9,980 nucleotides of DNA from Methanobacterium sp. GTDB lineage: Archaea > Methanobacteriota > Methanobacteria > Methanobacteriales > Methanobacteriaceae. This document shows, in pieces, positions 1-7,941 of this stretch (position 1 is its first letter; each line of letters starts with the position of its first letter). A program made the translations under genes and the position numbers. The notes under the pieces are model-generated. The model was not told the DNA's origin. It was given only the letters and a program-made list of their open reading frames with translations, and did not search any database. The stretch spans positions 1-9,980 of the forward strand of contig JAHKLP010000056.1 in the NCBI GenBank assembly GCA_020855015.1. Reading direction: 5' to 3'.

Positions 1-119
1 ATAGAAGAACCATCATCACTAGTTTGCACATCTGTATCATCCGCTGCACCCGAAATCGGGACAAAAGCAACAATCATACACAACATACATAACACTGCGT
101 AAGTAGAATTTCGCTTCAC
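1..119 (-). CDS. N-terminal part of a secreted protein (signal peptide), cut by the window edge
   Basis: Only the first ~39 codons are present. Read from the GTG at 117-119, the product begins (V/M)KRNSTYAVLCMLCMIVAF and continues to VPISGAADD: a basic n-region, a hydrophobic core and a small-residue site (SGAA), which is a typical Sec signal peptide with likely cleavage after GA or GAA. The mature part starts with an acidic, Ser/Thr-rich stretch (DDTDVQTSDDGSS), as in many exported surface proteins. A strong GGAGG lies at 136-140, but it is 16 nt from the GTG and only 7 nt from an in-frame ATT at 126-128 (ATT AAG CGT GTG), so the true start is uncertain. A good TATA/BRE-like promoter lies upstream on the same strand. 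Secretion is well supported; the function cannot be told from this fragment. Confidence 0.7.
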   Translation of the reverse strand, partial: MKRNSTYAVLCMLCMIVAFVPISGAADDTDVQTSDDGSS

Positions 120-135
120 ACGCTTAATTATACCG

Positions 136-140
136 CCTCC
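136..140 (-). promoter_or_regulatory. Ribosome binding site of the left-hand secreted protein
   Basis: The minus strand reads GGAGG, complementary to the 3' end of archaeal 16S rRNA. Its spacing is 7 nt to an in-frame ATT (128-126) and 16 nt to the GTG (119-117). By spacing the ATT fits better, and by codon identity the GTG does. Confidence 0.5.
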
Positions 141-202
141 GTGTCCCGTAAAATTATTTTTACAGGACTCTCTTGGACTACACTATGATGGAAACTACTT
201 AT

Positions 203-219
203 CTTATAAAGGTTTCGAA
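203..219 (-). promoter_or_regulatory. Archaeal promoter (BRE + TATA box) for the left-hand secreted protein
   Basis: On the minus strand a purine-rich CGAAACC (BRE-like, about 211-217) runs directly into TTTATAAG (203-210), an archetypal archaeal TATA box. A start site about 26 nt downstream would fall near position 180, giving a 5' UTR of roughly 50-60 nt before the start codon. Confidence 0.5.
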
Positions 220-737
220 ATAATTCTCTTAAAAAGGACCAAATAGGGCTTTTTTAAACAAATAAGACATGCTAAGAAGTTATTTATAATAATGATCTTG
301 GATAAGCACCTTCTTTTAGTATTTTTAATAAATCAGCTTAATTAAAAGCCTATTTCCTTAAAATAAGCTAATTCAATTCTATATTATATTAATGATATAC
401 TTCCTTATAAGGCATAAAACTGAATTAATCTAAGTTTAAATGATTAAAGACCATCAAATCATGACTTTTTGTAAAAAATAGTTAATATGAATCATAATCC
501 TATTTAATGGATTTTAAAGCCTTTTTTGGTAATCAAAGTCAGAATCGATTTTTTTAATAACTTTAACCCATTAAAAACCGTATAATTAATAAATTTTTTA
601 AGTATAAAATTAAATTCATCATCTTATAAATTAGAGCATATAACTCCACATGTATATTTTATAGCTGGATTATTTGAATATTTATTAATAATTATATTAA
701 CAGTACCAACACCACTTTTAAATATCATTGAAAAAAA
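220..737. other. Long AT-rich intergenic region between divergent genes, no gene seen
   Basis: About 500 bases with many stops in all frames, no coding region of note, no tRNA-like T-arm and no direct-repeat array. Visible items are a 10-bp palindrome CCTTATAAGG at 403-412, which resembles a bidirectional TATA element, and an imperfect inverted repeat AATCAGCTTA (331-340) / TAAGCTAATT (364-373). Several runs of T or A, such as T7 at about 550-556, could act as archaeal U-tract terminators, but nothing obvious is transcribed toward them. It may be the shared control region of the divergent secreted-protein gene and taw1, or may hide an unrecognised small RNA. Confidence 0.5.
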
Positions 738-750
738 TGTATATTAATAT
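738..750 (+). promoter_or_regulatory. Possible TATA box of taw1
   Basis: TGTATATTAATAT follows a run of seven A (731-737), giving a BRE-like purine tract plus TATA arrangement. A start about 26 nt downstream would lie near 770, leaving roughly 40 nt of leader before the ATG at 810. The surroundings are so AT-rich that chance matches are likely. Confidence 0.3.
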
Positions 751-791
751 TTAGATTGCTCAGATTATTTGTTGTGTTAGGACTTATTACT

Positions 792-800
792 AAAGGTGAG
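792..800 (+). promoter_or_regulatory. Ribosome binding site deciding the taw1 start
   Basis: AAAGGTGAG is a near-perfect archaeal Shine-Dalgarno sequence with 9 nt to the ATG at 810. It favours that ATG over the upstream in-frame TTG at 756, which has no such site. Confidence 0.7.
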
Positions 801-809
801 AATATAAAT

Positions 810-1724
810 ATGCCATTATCAGATCTGGCCATTAAATCATTGGAAAAAAAAGGATACAGATTTGTGGGTTCATATAAACACAGTGCTGCCAAAGTGTGTC
901 ACTGGACCAAAAAAAGTCTTCTTGATGAAGGTGTTTGTTACAAGGAAAAGTTTTACGGTATAAAAAGCCATCGATGTCTTCAGATGTCACCAAGCATCCC
1001 CTTTTGCCATCATAAATGCCTGTTCTGTTGGAGGGATGTTTCCATAACCAGCACAACCTGGGATGAAGAATTTGATGACCCTGGGGAAATAATCGATGGA
1101 TGTATTGAAGCTCAGAGAAAACTTTTGGTGGGCTATTTTGGCAATCCTCATGCAAATCAGAAGAAATTGAAAGAAGCTCAGAACCCTAACAACGCAGCAA
1201 TATCACTGGCAGGTGAACCCCTTCTCTATCCGGATATAAATGGTTTATTGGAAGAATACGATAAACGAAACTTCACCACTTTTCTGGTCAGTAATGGTTT
1301 GAGCCCTGAAAAACTTAAAACCATGAGCATAGAACCTACACAACTGTATTTATCCCTTGACGCTCCTAATAAAGATGTATACCATGATATTTGCAACCCA
1401 CAGGTTAAAAATGGCTGGGAGAAATTAAATCAATCATTGGAACTTTTATCCAGCTTCAAATGTCGCTCGGTTATCAGAATAACTTGTGTTGATGGTTATA
1501 ATATGAAAAATCCGGAAGAATATGCACAAATAATCCTGGAAAGTAATCCTGATTTTGTGGAAATAAAAGCATACATGTATGTTGGAAGCTCTCGTGAACG
1601 GTTAAAACTGGATAACATGCCAAAAAACGATGATGTTTATCATTTTGCCCAGTCAATTGCCGCTTTATGTGGTAGAAAGGTTGTTGATCAGTCCCCCGAA
1701 AGCAGAGTGTTTCTTCTTGCTTAA
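810..1724 (+). CDS. taw1: tRNA 4-demethylwyosine synthase (TYW1/Taw1), radical SAM enzyme
   Basis: This enzyme condenses N1-methylguanosine at position 37 of tRNA-Phe with a two-carbon unit from pyruvate to make 4-demethylwyosine, the first tricyclic intermediate of archaeal wyosine synthesis. The 304-residue length is that of archaeal stand-alone Taw1, which lacks the flavodoxin domain of eukaryotic TYW1. The radical-SAM motif CHHKCLFCW places Cys66, Cys70 and Cys73 for the SAM-binding [4Fe-4S] cluster. Cys30, Cys43 and Cys56 precede it with the 13/13/10 spacing of the second cluster in the Methanocaldococcus enzyme. Other family blocks are YGIKSHRCLQM, SLAGEPLLYPDI and KAYMYVGSSRERL. The start at 810 is chosen for its ribosome binding site; the extra 18 residues of the longer frame are not family-like. 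The gene stands alone, and its plus-strand neighbours are functionally unrelated. Confidence 0.95.
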   Translation: MPLSDLAIKSLEKKGYRFVGSYKHSAAKVCHWTKKSLLDEGVCYKEKFYGIKSHRCLQMSPSIPFCHHKCLFCWRDVSITSTTWDEEFDDPGEIIDGCIEAQRKLLVGYFGNPHANQKKLKEAQNPNNAAISLAGEPLLYPDINGLLEEYDKRNFTTFLVSNGLSPEKLKTMSIEPTQLYLSLDAPNKDVYHDICNPQVKNGWEKLNQSLELLSSFKCRSVIRITCVDGYNMKNPEEYAQIILESNPDFVEIKAYMYVGSSRERLKLDNMPKNDDVYHFAQSIAALCGRKVVDQSPESRVFLLA

Positions 1725-1900
1725 AATCATTACTTTGTATAGACGACTAGTACTAATCAATGATGTTTGGATAATAAAAAGAGCCAATCAATAATTTCTG
1801 AACTAAAACCTATATTTTTTACCATCATCTAAAATTTAAGCAAGTTTTAAGGACCCAATCACTTCATTGAATCATCCCATAACTTTAATTATGTGTTGAT

Positions 1901-1910
1901 TAAATATATC
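1901..1910 (+). promoter_or_regulatory. Possible TATA box of the DUF1002 gene
   Basis: TAAATATATC lies about 57-64 nt upstream of the start codon. A start near 1930 would give a leader of about 35 nt. The rest of the 1725-1961 gap shows no gene or clear structure. Confidence 0.35.
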
Positions 1911-1964
1911 CCAATTAATAATGTAGAAATCTGTTCATGAAATACATGTTCAAGAGGTGGAATG

Positions 1965-2840
1965 ATGAATAAATTGTTGTTAGCTATAATTGTTGCAATT
2001 ATGATTCTAAGCCCAATATATAGTGCAAGTACGAATTCGGGAACCACTGGTTTTGCAATAACTTACGGAGAGACGACATATAATAATCCCTCATACAAAA
2101 ACACTGTAATTAACTATTTCGAGTCTCGTACCAGTAGAAATTTGGATGAAGCAAATACCGAAGTTATAACCGCTGCAGAAGTAAACCAAGTTGCCAAAGA
2201 CATCACTGGCCGAACATATCCTTCTGATCAGATCTTTTCCTGTGCAATGGTGGATTTAAGCTACAGTCAAGGTATCAAAGTGGTTGTGGATGAAAGCAAA
2301 ATTACGGTAGTGACCTCAAAAATGTATGCAACTGCCTTGAAATCAACGGGAATCGAAAGTGGTTATGTTGTGGTAACTTCACCAGTTAGTGCTACTGGCG
2401 AGTCAGCTCTGACAGGTGTAATGAAATCTTATGAAGTAGCAGTTGGTACCCCCATACCTGAAGAAGCCAAAAAAGCAGCAACTGATGAATTATACACTGA
2501 AAGTCAGATAGCAGAGCAAACTGGCCAGGACCCAGATAAAATCGCTGATTTATTTGACCAGGTCAAACAAGAAGTGCAGGAGCAAAATTTACAGGACCCT
2601 GCACAGATAAAGGTAATTGTGATCAACATAGCCGCCACCCTAAACATCAATTTAACTGACGAACAGGCCCAACAAATAGCTGATGCTATTGCCAACTCAC
2701 AGAAAGCCCAGAGCAGCCTTACTGATTTCAAAAACCAACTCGAAAGTGTCACACAACAAGCATCTGATTCACAGGGAATAATTAACCAAATAATAAACTA
2801 CTTCCAAGGTTTAATGGACTATATTATGAGCTTTATCTGA
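1965..2840 (+). CDS. Secreted DUF1002 (YpuA-like) protein
   Basis: The product is 291 residues from the ATG at 1965. Two adjacent ATGs (1962 and 1965) follow GAGGTGG at 1954-1960; the second is preferred because it leaves a 4-nt rather than a 1-nt spacer. The N-terminus MNKLLLAIIVAIMILSPIYSAS is a signal peptide (n-region Lys, hydrophobic core, cleavage near YSA-S). The central block SKMYATALKSTGI ... VVVTSPVSATG ... ALTGVMKSYEVA matches the core of the DUF1002 family as I recall it from Bacillus YpuA (MY..AL...G, V.VT.P...G..ALTG..K.YEV). The C-terminal third is rich in Gln, Asp and Ala, probably helical, and ends in an amphipathic hydrophobic helix (IINYFQGLMDYIMSFI) that could associate with the membrane. 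The molecular function of DUF1002 is unknown, and the context gives no clue beyond extracellular location. Confidence 0.85.
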   Translation: MNKLLLAIIVAIMILSPIYSASTNSGTTGFAITYGETTYNNPSYKNTVINYFESRTSRNLDEANTEVITAAEVNQVAKDITGRTYPSDQIFSCAMVDLSYSQGIKVVVDESKITVVTSKMYATALKSTGIESGYVVVTSPVSATGESALTGVMKSYEVAVGTPIPEEAKKAATDELYTESQIAEQTGQDPDKIADLFDQVKQEVQEQNLQDPAQIKVIVINIAATLNINLTDEQAQQIADAIANSQKAQSSLTDFKNQLESVTQQASDSQGIINQIINYFQGLMDYIMSFI

Positions 2841-3067
2841 TTTAGCCAGTGAAATACTTTTAATATAACAAATATTCGTATCCAGAATTATAATAGAAAT
2901 GGATGGATAGATTAAGTAATCATAACCCTAATATATTAAATAGAAATCCTTAAACTATCAGATGAGAAATTCTATAGAGAGAATCATACATAACGGCTAG
3001 ATCATATAAAAAACGAAGACATTCAAACTTAGACTGGACACCATTAGACTGGCACCATTGTGATAAC
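2841..3067 (+). other. Intergenic region that probably contains the displaced 5' end of the downstream membrane-protein gene
   Basis: A TATA-like TAATATATTA (2929-2938) is followed about 26 nt later by an ATG at 2962. That ATG opens a 12-codon frame (MRNSIERIIHNG) ending in TAG at 2998-3000. The downstream gene's own frame is open from 2978, without a stop and without an ATG before 3068, and encodes RSYKKRRHSNLDWTPLDWHH from about 2999. That stretch reads like real protein (basic patch, LDW twice) rather than random AT-rich DNA. A single-base frame change near 2998 would join the two segments. Confidence 0.4.
2929..2938 (+). promoter_or_regulatory. Possible TATA box for the membrane-protein gene
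   Basis: TAATATATTA lies 24-33 nt upstream of the ATG at 2962 but about 130 nt upstream of the ATG at 3068. Its position suits transcription beginning near 2960, so translation would begin there or close by. Confidence 0.35.
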
Positions 3068-4153
3068 ATGTTAACCGCACAAAACCATCTGCAACTTATA
3101 ATTGAAGTAGCCGTGCTCATACAGATGGGAGTTGTACTCCTTCTAAATATTATCCCCTTTACTTTGAGCATGGTTTTATTCCTATCTCTTATCCTGACCA
3201 TGTTTTTAGCAGGACTGTTCAGTGTGGATACTGCTCTGCTTTTCCTTCCTTACGTTTCTCATCAGGAATTCACGCACCCTTTTGGTCCGCTAGCAGTGTT
3301 TGCATGGGTGACTTTTTCAGCATCAGCCAGTTTGTTGAGTGAGGTCGAAATTAAATCAACATCCATTACCACCCTTGCCATAATCCTTTTTGTAGTAATA
3401 GCCATTGCAGGAGGTTTGATGCATCGATCATTCCTGATTCTGTGGTTCTTGGGTTGGTTCATTGGATATTTCATCATGTCCAAAAGTTTCCGTAGAAGTG
3501 TAAAAATAACACGGAAAAGAGTAGTTGCGGCATTTGGAGCAGTTATTGGTGGTTTTGCGGTTCTGGAAATATTGTCTAAAGTTTTGAACGCTTCCGTTCT
3601 CAGTCCACTGGTCCGCCTGAGTCGGCTGGAGGAATATGCAATTCCCAGCATTAAAATGGTTATTAAAAACACGACTCTGTTTGGACACGTCCATGGTTCA
3701 TGTTATTGGGCAGCAGACTGTCTGGGAGGCTCCGACGGCTATATTTCACTCCCCATGAACCTGATAAAAACATTCACACTGCCCTTCCCCCTTTTTTTCG
3801 GAGTATTAGTCACTAAAAAAGACGTTATCGATTACATGCTCCCTGGAATCTTCGGATTTGCCTTCGACTTCGGATATGGAGGTCTTTTAGCATTGATGAG
3901 TTGGTGTGTAATTGTAATGAGCAGCGGATTTTATGTGCTCCAACAGTATCGGAGCAAAAGAAGAGTGGGAACTAGGAAATACCTTGGAAGAGAAGCACTT
4001 CTAATAGGGGCACTTACTGCTTTCATATCCCAAACCCTAATTGGGCTTTTCTTATTTAACAGGACCATGAACGGAGCTGCCTTGCTAATTTATTTATTAC
4101 TATCAGCAATGGTAATGGCTCATTTGGTTACTACCAAAAGAAGTTTAAGATAG
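3068..4153 (+). CDS. Polytopic membrane protein, possible Wzy-like polysaccharide polymerase; N-terminus uncertain
   Basis: The 361 residues contain roughly eight to nine hydrophobic segments (about 8-30, 32-60, 72-92, 100-118, 120-137, 152-172, 236-250, 258-292, 311-331 and 336-354). A longer, more polar loop spans about 175-235 and carries GHVHGSCYWAADCLGGSDGY with Cys212 and Cys218. Segment 258-275 (MLPGIFGFAFDFGYGGLLALM) loosely resembles the 'G-x-x-x-x-x-FG-x-x-G' block near the C-terminus of O-antigen/oligosaccharide repeat-unit polymerases, and the large loop before it fits that fold. This is a pattern-level guess, not a firm assignment; it could equally be an uncharacterised methanogen membrane family. 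The ATG at 3068 has no convincing ribosome binding site, and coding-like sequence continues upstream in frame, so this is probably an internal Met. The gene ends convergent with sucC. Confidence 0.7.
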   Translation: MLTAQNHLQLIIEVAVLIQMGVVLLLNIIPFTLSMVLFLSLILTMFLAGLFSVDTALLFLPYVSHQEFTHPFGPLAVFAWVTFSASASLLSEVEIKSTSITTLAIILFVVIAIAGGLMHRSFLILWFLGWFIGYFIMSKSFRRSVKITRKRVVAAFGAVIGGFAVLEILSKVLNASVLSPLVRLSRLEEYAIPSIKMVIKNTTLFGHVHGSCYWAADCLGGSDGYISLPMNLIKTFTLPFPLFFGVLVTKKDVIDYMLPGIFGFAFDFGYGGLLALMSWCVIVMSSGFYVLQQYRSKRRVGTRKYLGREALLIGALTAFISQTLIGLFLFNRTMNGAALLIYLLLSAMVMAHLVTTKRSLR

Positions 4154-4188
4154 ATTTGATATGTCGAGTTAAATCTATGCCTATCTTA
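4146..4188. terminator. Stem-loop at the convergent gene junction
   Basis: TAAGATAG (4146-4153, overlapping the membrane-protein stop codon) pairs with CTATCTTA (4181-4188). AGATTT (4152-4157) with AAATCT (4171-4176) offers an alternative inner stem. It is followed on the plus strand by CATATTTTATG, a weak U-rich tract. It could serve the plus-strand gene and, less clearly, the opposing sucC transcript. Confidence 0.35.
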
Positions 4189-4199
4189 CATATTTTATG

Positions 4200-4206
4200 A
4201 AAAAAG
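4200..4206 (-). terminator. U-tract terminator after sucC
   Basis: Immediately after the sucC stop codon the minus strand reads C followed by six T. Archaeal RNA polymerase terminates at such U-tracts, often without a hairpin, so this is the likely end of the kor-sucC transcript. Confidence 0.45.
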
Positions 4207-5313
4207 TTATTTTAGACCATCGCATATCTCAACAGCTTTTTTGGCTGCGGATTCCATGGAAGTTTCATAGCTAACTCCTGCTTTTTGAAGTATTTTCTGT
4301 CCCTCTTCCTCATTAGTCCCGGTAAGTCTAATGACCAATGGGACATCCCTCTCAGATTTTTCCAATACGGTGATTACACCATTGGCCACATCATCTGCCC
4401 GGGTAATCCCACCTAGAACGTTTAAAAAGACTACTTTTACTTGGGGATTAGATATGACTAAGTTCAATGCTCGGGCAATGTTTTCCTGTGATGCTCCCCC
4501 TCCAATATCTAGGAATGTGGCTGGTTTTCCACCGTAAAGCTTTAACATGTCCATGCCAGTGAGGGTAAGACCGGCACCATTCCCAATAACAGCTATGTCA
4601 CCATCCAATTCAACATATGCAAATTCATCACGGGGATCAGTTCTGAGTTGTTCCAGATCCCGATGACGGTATAAAGAATCATCATCAATATCCAGCTTGG
4701 CATCAGCAGCAATCAAACCTTTTTTGGTAAGAACCAGTGGATTGATCTCAGCAATGTTAGCATCATATCTTGAGAATACCTGGTAAAGTTTCCAGATCAT
4801 CCCTCCCACTTGCGAGATTAAACTTGAATTAACCCCCATTTTACGGGCTATTTCCCGAGCCTGGTATGGTAAAAATTGTTCTAATGGATTTAAATGATAT
4901 TTTACAATTTTTTCTGGTGTTTCCCGGGCCACTTCTTCAATATCAACCCCACCAGACATACTGGCCATTATTAGAGGTTTCCTTTCTGATCTATCAACCG
5001 CCACACTCACATAGAATTCATCCAGAATATCAAGCATTTCCTCAACTAACACTTTTTCAACAGTTTCACCACGAATTTGCATGCCTAAAAGTTCTTCTGT
5101 CGCGTCATAGGCCATTTTAGGGTTTTCAGCAAATTTGATGCCTCCTGCTTTACCTCTTCCACCCACCAGTACTTGTGATTTTATGGCAACTGGTTTATTC
5201 ATATCTTCAGCAGCTCTTTGAGCCTCATCAGGGGTCAAGGCAACTACATTTTGGGGCGTGATTATTCCATTTGACCTGAAAATCTCTTTAGCCTGGTATT
5301 CATGAATTTTCAA
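4207..5313 (-). CDS. sucC: Succinate-CoA ligase (ADP-forming), beta subunit
   Basis: The product has 368 residues. The ATP-grasp N-terminal domain begins MKIHEYQAKEIFRSNGI, with the nucleotide loop VGGRGKAGGIKFA at about 51-63 and the metal-site segment EINPLV near 195. The C-terminal CoA-ligase flavodoxin-like domain has GNGAGLTLTGMDML, FLDIGGGAS and NVLGGITRADDVA. With SucD it interconverts succinate + CoA + ATP with succinyl-CoA. In methanogens the reaction runs toward succinyl-CoA to feed 2-oxoglutarate synthesis. The start codon is TTG (5313-5311), preceded at 8 nt by GAGGAGG, and the gene follows korC by only 3 nt, so it is the last gene of the kor operon. The alpha subunit (sucD) is not adjacent and must be elsewhere in the genome. 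Confidence 0.96.
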   Translation of the reverse strand: MKIHEYQAKEIFRSNGIITPQNVVALTPDEAQRAAEDMNKPVAIKSQVLVGGRGKAGGIKFAENPKMAYDATEELLGMQIRGETVEKVLVEEMLDILDEFYVSVAVDRSERKPLIMASMSGGVDIEEVARETPEKIVKYHLNPLEQFLPYQAREIARKMGVNSSLISQVGGMIWKLYQVFSRYDANIAEINPLVLTKKGLIAADAKLDIDDDSLYRHRDLEQLRTDPRDEFAYVELDGDIAVIGNGAGLTLTGMDMLKLYGGKPATFLDIGGGASQENIARALNLVISNPQVKVVFLNVLGGITRADDVANGVITVLEKSERDVPLVIRLTGTNEEEGQKILQKAGVSYETSMESAAKKAVEICDGLK

Positions 5314-5316
5314 AAG

Positions 5317-5874
5317 TTATGCCTCCTCACGGCTAAGTTCTATTCCCGCTTCAAAAGCTTTTAGATTTTTATCCTCAGTTCCCGGAGGAACACTTGCCGC
5401 TATGGCTTCACGCGCTGCATTTTCTGATATAGCCCGGGTAAAGCCGGTTATGGCCCCAATCATTACAATATTGGCCACTATTCTCAGCCCCACCTTCTCG
5501 TCAGCAGTTCGAGTTGCTGGAGCATGATAAACATTAATATCATGTTCTTCAACGAATGGAGCTATTTCACTTTCTTCAACCAGGTCAGGATCAATTATGA
5601 GGATCCCTCCCGGTTTTAAACCATCAAGATAAGTGATTAGGGCTTCGTGAGACATGGCAACAAAAATATCAGGATGATGAACTTTAGGATAATCAATTTC
5701 CTCATCACTAATAACTAATTCAGTTCTTGATGCGCCACCACGTGCCTCCGGCCCATAAGATTGGGTTTGAACAGCATATAAACCATCATATAAAGCAGCA
5801 GCCTTACCGATCACTATTCCGGCTAGTATAACACCCTGCCCCCCAAAACCAGCTATTCGAATCTCTTTACGCAA
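5317..5874 (-). CDS. korC: 2-oxoglutarate:ferredoxin oxidoreductase, gamma subunit
   Basis: The 185-residue protein is the gamma-domain subunit of the 2-oxoacid:ferredoxin oxidoreductase family. It starts with MRKEIRIAGFGGQGVILAGI, a Rossmann-like glycine-rich block. The signature SYGPEARGGASRTELVIS near 40-57 is followed by DYPKV, and the central VAMSHEAL segment and C-terminal GAITGFTRAIS region agree with the family. The start codon is TTG (5874-5872); a GGGGGA-type ribosome binding site sits 8 nt upstream, inside the last codons of korB. The gap to korB is 3 nt, as is the gap to sucC, indicating coordinated translation. It acts in the cytoplasm as part of the KorABCD complex. Assignment to Kor rather than Vor or Por rests on the operon content (KorA/KorB type and sucC). 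Confidence 0.93.
   Translation of the reverse strand: MRKEIRIAGFGGQGVILAGIVIGKAAALYDGLYAVQTQSYGPEARGGASRTELVISDEEIDYPKVHHPDIFVAMSHEALITYLDGLKPGGILIIDPDLVEESEIAPFVEEHDINVYHAPATRTADEKVGLRIVANIVMIGAITGFTRAISENAAREAIAASVPPGTEDKNLKAFEAGIELSREEA
5322..5328 (-). promoter_or_regulatory. Ribosome binding site supporting the TTG start of sucC
   Basis: The minus strand reads GAGGAGG, 8 nt before the TTG at 5313. It overlaps the last codons of korC and marks the TTG as the start. Confidence 0.6.
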
Positions 5875-5877
5875 ACT

Positions 5878-6744
<867 letters not shown>

Positions 6745-6822
6745 CTTTTCCAGCTCCTGGGATGAGATTAATATAATTGATTATATGGTGAATTGAGTTA
6801 TTCTAATAATATTTAATCTTCT

Positions 6823-7941
6823 TTATTCCATTTTGTCAAGTATTTCTTGAGGAAGGTGCATTTCCCCACCAATCTTAGATACTAAATCCACATTAATCCC
6901 TGGAAGAATTCTTTGAACCTCATAATATATTTGTCCCAGGTTCATCTCCACTACAATTACCTTCTGGGCTTTTCCAACAGCTTCACGTATCATTTCATCG
7001 GGAAAAGGCCATACTACATCTATTTTGATATATCCTACCTTAATACCCTGTTCACGGGCAGTTCTAACTGCTTTGAGGGCTGATCTTGACGGTGCCCCAT
7101 AAGATATGACAATTAATTCCGCATCTTCAACAGATTCTGTTTTTATCCTAGCTATGTCCTGTTTGTGGTTCAGTATCTTACTGCATAATCTTTTGACTAG
7201 TTTAGAATGCGTTTGCGGGTTTGATGCATCGGGATATCCTCGCTCATCATGGGTAAGTCCGGTAATATGTATTTTGTACCCATCACCAAATGAGGGCATG
7301 GGACTGGTTCGGTCAGAATCTGCCGGATACGGTAAGTATTTTTCGGGTTCCTGAGTGGGCATTTTCCGAGCAGTGATGGTAACATTCTCCGGAATGATTA
7401 TCTTCTCTCTCATATGGCCCACGATCTCATCGCTCATAACCATCACTGGAACTCGGTATTTTTCAGCAAGGTTAAACGCTTCTACTGTGAAATCAAAACA
7501 TTCCTGGACTGATGATGGGGATAGTGCTATTATTTCATAGTCTCCATGGGATCCCCAACGAGCCTGCATCATATCACTTTGACTGGCCATTGTGGGCTGT
7601 CCAGTTGAGGGGGACCCTCGCTGCATGTTCACGATTACCAGGGGCGTTTCAGTCATTACAGCATAACCAATGTGTTCTTGCATAAGGGAGAATCCTGGTC
7701 CAGATGTGGCAGTCATTCCCTTTGCACCAGCCCATACTGCCCCAACTACTGCCCCCAAGGCAGAGATTTCATCTTCCATCTGGACGAATGTTCCACCTTC
7801 TCGAGGTAGGAACAAAGCCATGTCCTCAGCGATTTCTGTAGAGGGAGTTATGGGGTAACCGGCAAAAAAACGACAGCCGGCTTTGATCGCTCCTCGGGCA
7901 CAGGCTTCGTTGCCCTGTATAAAATAATCTTCAGTTTTCAT
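6823..7941 (-). CDS. korA: 2-oxoglutarate:ferredoxin oxidoreductase, alpha subunit
   Basis: The product is 372 residues from the ATG at 7941. It starts MKTEDYFIQGNEACARGAIK, then has the substrate/TPP-site block GYPITPSTEIAE at 28-39 and the family motifs ATSGPGFSLMQEHIGY, RGSPSTGQPTMASQSDMMQ and GSHGDYEIIALSP. The C-terminal half (ELIVISYGAPSRSA, VWPFPDEMIREA, VVEMNLGQ) is the domain II of alpha subunits. An ATG at 7965 would add eight residues (MMKKWMRR) that the family does not show, so 7941 is preferred even though its ribosome binding site (GAGAAGG directly abutting) is poor. Its first 11 nt overlap the end of korD in another frame, which suggests coupled translation. Confidence 0.95.
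   Translation of the reverse strand: MKTEDYFIQGNEACARGAIKAGCRFFAGYPITPSTEIAEDMALFLPREGGTFVQMEDEISALGAVVGAVWAGAKGMTATSGPGFSLMQEHIGYAVMTETPLVIVNMQRGSPSTGQPTMASQSDMMQARWGSHGDYEIIALSPSSVQECFDFTVEAFNLAEKYRVPVMVMSDEIVGHMREKIIIPENVTITARKMPTQEPEKYLPYPADSDRTSPMPSFGDGYKIHITGLTHDERGYPDASNPQTHSKLVKRLCSKILNHKQDIARIKTESVEDAELIVISYGAPSRSALKAVRTAREQGIKVGYIKIDVVWPFPDEMIREAVGKAQKVIVVEMNLGQIYYEVQRILPGINVDLVSKIGGEMHLPQEILDKME

Noticed and set aside
220..755. tRNA, CRISPR array or insertion sequence in the long gap
   Set aside because: No T-arm or acceptor pairing, no regularly spaced repeats, no transposase remnant and no terminal inverted repeats could be seen.
756..809. Longer N-terminus of Taw1 from an in-frame TTG
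   Set aside because: No ribosome binding site precedes it, the 18 extra residues are not family-like, and AGGTGAG sits correctly before the ATG at 810.
3262..3694. Two overlapping minus-strand open frames inside the membrane-protein gene
   Set aside because: They mirror a convincing plus-strand coding region, have no ribosome binding site and encode no recognisable motif.
4866..5120. Plus-strand open frame of 84 codons within sucC
   Set aside because: Antisense shadow of the conserved SucC ATP-grasp domain.
6745..6822. Internal promoter between korA and korB
   Set aside because: TATA-like stretches exist (minus-strand CCATATAATC), but the spacer is simply AT-rich, the order is a normal kor operon, and no separate control is needed.
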